The translations under genes and the position numbers were made by a program. From assembly GCA_013697395.1 (NCBI GenBank), contig JACCWY010000078.1, positions 1 through 10,703 of the forward strand: a stretch of DNA of 10,703 nt, in the 5' to 3' direction. The notes beneath the pieces were generated by a model, which was given only the letters and a program-made list of their open reading frames with translations, was not told the DNA's origin and did not search any database. Source of the stretch: Chloroflexota bacterium. Lineage in GTDB: Bacteria > Chloroflexota > Limnocylindria > QHBO01. Shown here piece after piece: positions 6,043-10,703 of the stretch. The stretch's first letter is position 1; every line of letters begins with the position of its first letter.

Positions 6043-6071
6043 ATGATAGAACAAATGTTCTAGTTCGGGAA
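6043..6071 (-). promoter_or_regulatory. Putative promoter of the ImuA-like gene
   Basis: Read on the minus strand, TTCCCG (6071-6066) and TATCAT (6048-6043, five of six to TATAAT) are separated by exactly 17 bases, and the SOS-box core occupies that spacer. Transcription would start about 4 bases before the ATG, so the mRNA would be nearly leaderless. The -35 is weak and the call is inferred. Confidence 0.4.
6047..6062. promoter_or_regulatory. LexA-binding SOS box, TAGAACAAATGTTCTA
   Basis: The core GAAC-AAAT-GTTC (6049-6060) matches the GAAC-N4-GTTC Gram-positive LexA consensus, and the perfect symmetry extends to six-base arms TAGAAC/GTTCTA. It lies 14 bp upstream of the ImuA-like ATG and between the putative -10 and -35, where LexA would block RNA polymerase until DNA damage. 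This predicts SOS induction of the ImuA-like gene and perhaps the whole minus-strand run. Confidence 0.85.
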
Positions 6072-6088
6072 CCCCAAAGTTGCCCTGT

Positions 6089-6094
6089 TATACT
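6089..6094 (+). promoter_or_regulatory. -10 element of the tRNA-Ala promoter
   Basis: TATACT lies 14 bp before the mature tRNA 5' end, in a 46-bp stretch between the SOS box and the tRNA. A -35 is not clear; TTCGGG at 6064-6069 has a long 19-bp spacer. This would give a short 5' leader for RNase P to remove. Confidence 0.45.
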
Positions 6095-6108
6095 CGCCGA
6101 CGGCCCGT

Positions 6109-6184
6109 GGGGATGTAGCTCAGCTGGGAGAGCACCGCGTTCGCATCGCGGGGGTCAGGGGTTCGAGTCCCCTCATCTCCACCA
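6109..6184 (+). tRNA. tRNA-Ala, anticodon CGC
   Basis: A complete 76-base cloverleaf. Acceptor GGGGATG pairs with CATCTCC, including the G3-U70 pair that identifies alanine tRNAs. The D arm is GCTC/GAGC, and the anticodon stem CCGCG/CGCGG carries loop TTCGCAT with anticodon CGC, reading GCG. A five-base variable loop follows, then a T arm AGGGG/CCCCT with loop TTCGAGT, and an encoded ACCA tail. GCG is a heavily used alanine codon in this GC-rich DNA. Seven bases separate its 3' end from the stop of the convergent EAL gene, so there is almost no room for a terminator between them. Confidence 0.97.
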
Positions 6185-6190
6185 CCACGT

Positions 6191-7884
6191 TCAGGCCGCC
6201 GCGACCGCCTTGCCAGGATCCGTGATGCGCGCCGCGATGGCGGCGACCGGCTCGGGCCCGCCGAAGTAGTAGCCCTGCGCGTACGGGCAGCCGAGCTCCA
6301 CCAGTCGCTCGGCGGTAGCCGCGTCCTCGACGCCTTCGGCGACGACCGTGACCCCCAGCGCCGCGCCGGGCCGCACGACGGCCTCGACCACCGCCGCATC
6401 CACGCCACCGCCGAGCATCGCCGCCACGAACGAGATGTCGATCTTCAACCCGTCGATCGGCAGGGATCGAAGATTGCCGAGCGACGAGAAACCGGTCCCG
6501 AAATCGTCGAACGAAACCTTGCAACCGGCGGCGCGCAGCATTCGGAGATACCCGAGCCCCTCTTCGCCGACATCGAGGACGAGACTTTCGGTGATCTCGA
6601 TGTCGAGCACGTCGGGCGCGAGGCCGGCCTCACGGAGCGCTCCGAGAACCTTGTCGACGATGCTGCGATCGCCGAGCTGGCGAGGCGACATGTTCACGCT
6701 GAGGCGAAGGTCCGAGGCAGCACCGCCACTCTGCCGCAGGTTGGCCAGATCAAGACATGCGCGCCGAAGCACCCAGGCTCCGAGCGGGAGGATCAGGCCG
6801 CTCTCCTCCGCGCTGGGGATGAAGACTGCTGGAGATACGTTGCCGCGCTCCGGATGCGACCAGCGGGCGAGAGCCTCCACGGCGACGATGCGGCCATCCT
6901 GAAGGTCGACGATCGGCTGGTAGGCGAGCGTCAGGCGCGCGTGCTCGATCGCCTCGCGCAGGTCGGCCTCGAGCTCGACACGGGCTGCGATTTCCGCCTG
7001 CATCGATGGCTCGAACAGTGCGTACGACCCGCGGCCGCTGACCTTTGCCCGGTACATCGCCACGTCGGCGTCGCGCAGGAGGTCGTCGGCCGTGCGATGC
7101 CCACCCGACGCGACCACCACGCCGATGCTGCAACGGATGGTGATCTCGCGCTCACCCGGTCGGAACGGCGTGTCGAATGTGGCCGAGATGCGCTCTGCCA
7201 GCTCGAGCACCTGCTGCGGCCCGGCGACGTCCTCGACCAGGATGGCAACTCGTCTCCGCCTAACCGGGCGATGGTGTCCTCGGGTCGCATCGCCGCCTTG
7301 AGACGCTCGCCGATGGCAATCAGGAGACCGTCTCCTGCGGTGTGCCCGAGGCTGTCGTTGACAGTCTTGAACCGGTTCAGGTCGAGGAACAGCAGTCCGA
7401 CGAGGCGCGAAGCCTGGGATCGAAGCGTGAGCGCGTGCTCCACTCGATCCTTGAACAGCGCGCGGTTCGCCAGCCCGGTCAGGTCGTCATGGAATGCCTG
7501 CATCACGAGGCGCTCTTCGAGCTTGCGACGCGCCGTGACGTCGGTCAGCGTCCCGGACATCCCGCTGAACAGGCCGGCATCGTCGTGGACCGGCCGAGCA
7601 TGCGCCTCCACCCAGATGTCGCTGCCGTCGCGCCCGACAAGCCGGAACTCGTGGCGGTACTCCTCAACCTGACCCTGGGCAACGGGCTGCGCCAGGTCGC
7701 CGCTGAGCTCGCGATCGTCCGGGTGGATGAAGCCCATCACCGACCGACCGATGGAGTCGATCACCGGGTGATCGGTGAGCTCCTCCCACGCGTGATTGAG
7801 GAGCGCCAGTCGACCCTCGGCGTCGACGCGAAAGATGACCTCCCGCACACCCTCCACGACCGTGGCCCCGAGCGCCGATGCCAT
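6191..7884 (-). pseudogene. PAS-GGDEF-EAL cyclic-di-GMP enzyme, frameshifted at the GGDEF motif
   Basis: Proteins of this type make (GGDEF) and break (EAL) the second messenger c-di-GMP under control of a PAS sensor. The minus-strand frame starting at 7884 encodes a PAS domain (about residues 12-118, VREVIFRVDAEGRLALLNHAW to GTLTDVTARRKLEERL) and a GGDEF domain up to ARLGGDE. One base is missing at about 7246-7248 (GAGTTGCC where GAGTTCGCC is expected), and the frame is lost there. Restoring one C gives F, completes GGDEF, and continues for 351 codons, for 564 residues in total. An allosteric I-site RxxD (RPED) lies five residues before GGDEF. The EAL part is intact: EAL (about 337), N in SVNMSPRQL, E in EITES, DDFGTG, K in GLKID and E in VVAEGVE. 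As written, no full protein is made; the downstream half could restart at ATG 7210. Either a sequencing indel or a recent mutation explains it. Confidence 0.85.
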
Positions 7885-7893
7885 GTCTCCGGT

Positions 7894-8043
7894 CTAGACG
7901 ACCAGACCCGCGCCGGCGACGGCGAAGACGAGGACGAGGAGGGCCCCTGCGATGACGAGCCTTCCCAGCTCCCTCGTCTCGTCTGTCGACAGGGCGCCCT
8001 GCGCGGGCAACGCGATCTGCGATCGAGCGTCGTCCGTTGGCAC
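7894..8043 (-). CDS. Short single-TM reading frame, possibly the severed N-terminus of the PAS-GGDEF-EAL protein
   Basis: About 49 residues from a GTG at 8043: a hydrophilic stretch ending STDETRELGR, then a strong hydrophobic helix LVIAGALLVLVFAVAGAGLVV, then TAG at 7896-7894. This frame is the same as that of the downstream PAS gene; after the TAG come only three codons (T-G-D) before its ATG. A TM helix followed by a short linker and a PAS domain is a usual arrangement for membrane-bound c-di-GMP enzymes, so this may be the lost anchor. No good Shine-Dalgarno precedes the GTG and the frame is open further upstream, so the start is uncertain. It could also be a separate small membrane protein. 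Confidence 0.35.
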   Translation of the reverse strand: MPTDDARSQIALPAQGALSTDETRELGRLVIAGALLVLVFAVAGAGLVV

Positions 8044-8188
8044 GCCACGGGTGGCCGCGTTCGACGAACGGGAGGGCGAGGCAAGGATGACTCTTGTGCG
8101 CCACAACTGGCGCGTAGGGAGGTCCAGCGTAAAGGTGGGTGACGAACCTGTCTGTACCCCGGTGGTCCGGGGTGCGCCGTTCGTCGGC
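8044..8188. other. Palindrome-rich spacer between two minus-strand genes
   Basis: No convincing gene is seen here. The stretch holds an odd palindrome CGTTCG-A-CGAACG (8058-8070), the hairpin GCGCCA-CAAC-TGGCGC (8098-8113), and the hairpin at 8156-8173 listed separately. It must contain the end of transcription for the membrane-protein gene and the promoter for the c-di-GMP locus, but no clear -10/-35 pair is visible. Confidence 0.5.
8156..8173 (-). terminator. Hairpin downstream of the membrane-protein gene, likely terminator
   Basis: ACCCCGG (8156-8162) and CCGGGGT (8167-8173) form a perfect 7-bp GC-rich stem with a four-base loop, 16 bp past the stop at 8189. There is no T-run after it on the minus strand, so it would be a U-poor terminator or a 3'-end stabilising hairpin, as is often seen in high-GC bacteria. 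Confidence 0.5.
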
Positions 8189-9397
8189 TCAGGCGTCCGC
8201 CCGGGCGTCCTCCTGTTCGGCCCCGCGCGGCGCGGATGCGCTCTCGAGAGCATCGCTGACCTCGGGCGAGATCAGGTACACGGCATGTACCGCCATGATC
8301 TGCTCCATGTCCCCGATCACCTGTTCGTGGAAGTCCGCACGAAAGGCGGCATCGGTCAATGCCAGGCCGGTGAAGTAGAGCGCGCACATCCCGCCGAGCA
8401 AGCCGGCCGCGATCAGCAGCTCCACCGACAGCAGCCGGGGCTCGCCGAGCAGCTCGAATCCGATCACAGTCCGAACCGGCTCCCCTACCCACGTCTCCTG
8501 GACCGATGCCGGAATGGCGAGCAGCCCGAGCGCGACGAGGAAGAGCAGGACGAGGAGCCCAACGAAAAGCGACTGCACCAGCTGGCTGACGAGCATCAGG
8601 AATATAAGGTTCATGCGCTCTTGCCAGGTCAGCCTGCGCGGTGGGGTGCTTGCAGCAGCGGCAACCTCCGACAGCGACTCGGCCGGCGTGCCCGGGAGCT
8701 GTTCCGCGATGCTCGGCCAGTCGCGCGTGCTCTCGATGGTCTTGATCTCGTCGCGGGCGCGGGTGACCACGAGCACGGTCGCGACGACCAGCAGCAGCCC
8801 GATCACCGCCGCAAGGTCACCACCGCCCAGGGTATGCGAGGCCTGCCACAGCTCCGAGGCGAACAGAAGGAACACGACCAGGATGAGCAGTACGGGGAGG
8901 GTGCGGGCCACGAGCGTCGTGATCTGGCCCAGCTGGGCGCGGAGATGCCGCAGTGCCCAACCGGCGATCTCGACAAGCCCGAAGCCGGTGACGACGTAGA
9001 TGACACCGACGCCGAGCAGAATGTTCGGAGTCACGCCGAGGATGACGCCGGGGGACCCGTGGACGACCGCGGCGACAACCCCCGGAACGAGCCCGATCAT
9101 CGCGATGTCGAGCGGGTCGAGTCGCACCCCCGAGCGAAACGGCGGACGCCGGCGATACCAGAGGTAGAATCCGAGCGTCGCCGCGGACACCACCAGGGCG
9201 ATCGTCATGCCGACGAGGTTCTGGGCAAGCGGCGCGTCCGGCCGCTGCGCCCAGATCAGGACGGTCCCCACCACGATCCACGCGCCGATGAACGGCACGG
9301 CGCGCGCGTCCATCCGCTGCTCGGTGCTGTAGCCCGCGATGAGCTGCGGCACGCCACGTCCGGCGAACCAGCGCTCGATCAGGCCGCGGCGATCCAC
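8189..9397 (-). CDS. Multi-pass integral membrane protein of unknown function
   Basis: A 402-residue protein with about eight hydrophobic helices: near 34-50, 57-81, 96-112, 117-147, 165-184, 194-212, 262-296 (long, perhaps two) and 322-346. A ~50-residue hydrophilic, probably cytoplasmic loop (TRARDEIKTIESTRDWPSIAEQLPG, then a Ser/Ala/Pro stretch and RRLTWQERMN) splits it into six plus two. Notable conserved-looking features are the RARDEI..DWP motif, SQLVQSLFVGLLVLLF and the acidic tail after 350 (ADFHEQVIGDMEQIMAVHAVYL). It resembles uncharacterised membrane proteins of actinobacteria, but I cannot name a family or function. There is no transporter, protease or kinase motif. The GTG at 9397 is preferred because the frame upstream is antisense to the lipoprotein gene; a TACTAT box 8 bases before it suggests a leaderless mRNA. 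It is divergent from the lipoprotein gene. Confidence 0.8.
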   Translation of the reverse strand: MDRRGLIERWFAGRGVPQLIAGYSTEQRMDARAVPFIGAWIVVGTVLIWAQRPDAPLAQNLVGMTIALVVSAATLGFYLWYRRRPPFRSGVRLDPLDIAMIGLVPGVVAAVVHGSPGVILGVTPNILLGVGVIYVVTGFGLVEIAGWALRHLRAQLGQITTLVARTLPVLLILVVFLLFASELWQASHTLGGGDLAAVIGLLLVVATVLVVTRARDEIKTIESTRDWPSIAEQLPGTPAESLSEVAAAASTPPRRLTWQERMNLIFLMLVSQLVQSLFVGLLVLLFLVALGLLAIPASVQETWVGEPVRTVIGFELLGEPRLLSVELLIAAGLLGGMCALYFTGLALTDAAFRADFHEQVIGDMEQIMAVHAVYLISPEVSDALESASAPRGAEQEDARADA

Positions 9398-9405
9398 GAT
9401 GGGCG

Positions 9406-9411
9406 ATAGTA
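9406..9411 (-). promoter_or_regulatory. Putative -10 box for leaderless transcription of the membrane-protein gene
   Basis: TACTAT on the minus strand ends 8 bases before the GTG, which would put the first transcribed base at or next to the start codon. This fits the absence of any Shine-Dalgarno. No -35 is obvious. Confidence 0.35.
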
Positions 9412-9518
9412 GCGCGCGAGCATTCGACCAACAGACGGTTGCGCGCAGCACGTAGGATGGGAGCAAGCCCGCCGGGCCCACCCCCAACCGCACCGGATGA
9501 ACGAGGGAGATTCCATCC

Positions 9519-10676
9519 ATGCCCCGATCCGTCCTTTCCATCATCGGCCTCGTCGTCCTGGCGCTGGTCGTCACCGCCTGCGGCGACACGCCGCCACCGT
9601 CGACGACGCCCGCGAGTGAGAGCGCGGCCGAGAGCCCGGCAGAGGAGAGCCCGGCCGAGACCGCCGCCGAGAGCGTCACGCCGAGCGAAGAGCCATCGAC
9701 CGGTGAGGGCCGCCTTGCCGATGTCCAGGAGCGTGGCGAGCTTCGGTGCGGCATCAACGGCACGCTGCCCGGATTCAGCGTCCTCGATGCGGATGGCAAC
9801 ACGGTCGGCTTCGACGCTGACTTCTGCCGCGCGATCGCGGCGGCCGTACTGGGCGACTCGGAGGCGGTCGAGTTCCGCGAGTTGACTGCGGACCAGCGCT
9901 CAACGGCGCTCCAGACCGGCGAGATCGACGTCCTCATCCGCAACACAACGTGGACGGTGAGCCGCGACACGTCATGGGGCCTCTTCGCCCCGACCACCTT
10001 CTATGATGGCCAGGCCATCATGGTGAACTCGACGCAAGTCGATGCGACAAGCATCGAAGAGCTCGACGGCGCCGACGTCTGCGTCCTGACCGGGACCACC
10101 ACGGAGCAGAACCTCCAGGATGCGGCAACGAACGCGGGCATCGAGCTGAACCCACAGACGTTCCCCGAGGCCCCTGACCTGTACGACGCGTACACGGCGG
10201 AGAACAGCATCTGTGACGCCGCGACCAGCGACCGGTCCCAGCTGACAGCCCAGCGCTCGGGTTTTGAGAGTCCCGACGATCACCTGATCCTGGACGACGT
10301 GCTGTCCAAGGAGCCGCTGGGCCCGGTCGTGCCACTCGGCGACGACCAGTGGTTCAACGTCGTCAAGTGGGTCGTCTACGCCAGCATCGAGGCCGAAGAG
10401 CTCGAGATCACGTCCGAGAACGTCGAGGACACGGCCGCCTCCACTGAGAATCCGGTCGTTCAGCGCTTCCTTGGGGTAACGCCGGAGGGCGAGGAGCCGT
10501 TCGAGTCCGGATTGGGTCTCGAACCCGACTGGGTGGTCGCTGTGATCAGCCAGGTCGGCAACTATGCGGAGATCTACGACAGAAATCTCGGGCCGGAAAC
10601 CCCGATCGCCCTCGAACGAGGTTTGAACAGCCTCTGGACAGACGACGGGCTCCTTTACGCGCCGCCATACCGATAA
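9519..10676 (+). CDS. aapJ: AapJ-type amino-acid ABC transporter substrate-binding lipoprotein
   Basis: A 385-residue periplasmic-type binding protein anchored as a lipoprotein. Residues 1-21 form the signal, with hydrophobic core VLSIIGLVVLALVVTAC and lipobox V-T-A-C (Cys21). A Pro/Ser/Glu/Ala linker covers about 22-62. The binding domain begins at LADVQERGELRCGINGTLPGF. LDADGNTVGFDADFCRAIAAAV, LTADQRSTALQTGEIDVLIR, NTTWTVSRDTSWGLFAPTTF, DVCVLTGTTTEQNL, SKEPLGPVVPLGDDQWF and QVGNYAEIYDRNLG follow the general L-amino-acid-binding proteins AapJ/BztA closely over the full length. These deliver amino acids to the AapQ/AapM permeases and the AapP ATPase. The ATG has GGGAG 9 bases upstream. The 27 bases after the stop carry another GGGAG at the window edge, probably the ribosome site or start of the next (permease) gene. 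The ligand is expected to be broad but cannot be proven here. Confidence 0.93.
   Translation: MPRSVLSIIGLVVLALVVTACGDTPPPSTTPASESAAESPAEESPAETAAESVTPSEEPSTGEGRLADVQERGELRCGINGTLPGFSVLDADGNTVGFDADFCRAIAAAVLGDSEAVEFRELTADQRSTALQTGEIDVLIRNTTWTVSRDTSWGLFAPTTFYDGQAIMVNSTQVDATSIEELDGADVCVLTGTTTEQNLQDAATNAGIELNPQTFPEAPDLYDAYTAENSICDAATSDRSQLTAQRSGFESPDDHLILDDVLSKEPLGPVVPLGDDQWFNVVKWVVYASIEAEELEITSENVEDTAASTENPVVQRFLGVTPEGEEPFESGLGLEPDWVVAVISQVGNYAEIYDRNLGPETPIALERGLNSLWTDDGLLYAPPYR
9594..9698 (+). repeat. Glu/Ser/Ala-rich repeated linker in the lipoprotein
   Basis: After the lipid-bearing cysteine the protein runs through ESAAESPAEESPAETAAES, a degenerate repeat of A-E-S/P units encoded by recurring gccgagagc-like triplets. 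It acts as a flexible, acidic tether between the membrane and the binding domain. Confidence 0.6.
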
Positions 10677-10703
10677 CGGAGCCGGCGTCTCGGGGCGGGA
10701 GTG

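Noticed and set aside
8058..8070. CGTTCGACGAACG as a second LexA box
   Set aside because: The half-sites are in the wrong order (GTTC then GAAC) and spacing is wrong for GAAC-N4-GTTC; kept only as a palindrome.
7952..9409. Plus-strand open frame of 485 codons, rich in Arg/Asp/His/Gln
   Set aside because: It lies opposite the membrane-protein gene, has low-complexity composition typical of antisense frames in GC-rich DNA, and shows no domain.
9398..9997. Upstream extension of the membrane-protein frame by about 200 codons
   Set aside because: It is antisense to the start and linker of the amino-acid-binding lipoprotein and reads as Ser/Arg/Ala-rich noise; the real protein starts near 9397.
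1..10703. CRISPR array, insertion sequence or prophage
   Set aside because: No regularly spaced repeats, transposase, integrase or terminal repeats were seen; the only repeats are low-complexity linkers and single palindromes.

Overview
The window is very GC-rich, with strong G/C third-position bias, GTG as well as ATG starts, Ala/Arg/Gly-rich proteins, an F420-type luciferase-like oxidoreductase and a GAAC-N4-GTTC type LexA box. Together these suggest a high-GC Gram-positive-like lineage, either Actinomycetota or Chloroflexota (a soil or freshwater type). The sequence alone does not settle which.

Layout from left to right. At 1-380 (minus) is the N-terminal part of a GNAT acetyltransferase that runs off the left edge. 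Divergent from it, 480-2191 (plus) holds an ECF sigma factor translationally coupled by ATGA to a one-TM protein that is probably its membrane-anchored regulator. From 6032 down to 2192 every gene is on the minus strand, in the order: ImuA/RecA-like protein, a 134-bp spacer with three inverted repeats, LLM-class oxidoreductase, ImuB-like Y-family protein, DUF6504-type protein, a 72-aa basic protein and a PRC-barrel protein. A LexA-type SOS box sits directly upstream of the ImuA gene. A tRNA-Ala(CGC) is divergent from it on the plus strand. Next is a minus-strand PAS-GGDEF-EAL gene broken by a one-base deletion at the GGDEF motif. It is preceded in the same frame by a short TM-containing reading frame ending in a single TAG. 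A palindrome-rich spacer follows, then a 402-aa multi-pass membrane protein (minus). Divergent from that is an AapJ-type amino-acid-binding lipoprotein (plus), whose transporter partners presumably lie beyond the right edge.

The most interesting part is the SOS-linked mutasome cassette. The RecA-like partner has lost the Walker A lysine. The ImuB-like protein has lost the catalytic SIDE residues and also lacks about 50 residues where the Y-family fingers segment should be. Both look like non-enzymatic scaffold versions of their families, and they flank an oxidoreductase gene. DnaE2, the polymerase normally partnered with ImuA/ImuB, is not in the window. The PAS-GGDEF-EAL locus is the second point: either a decaying c-di-GMP gene or an assembly error at a diagnostic site.
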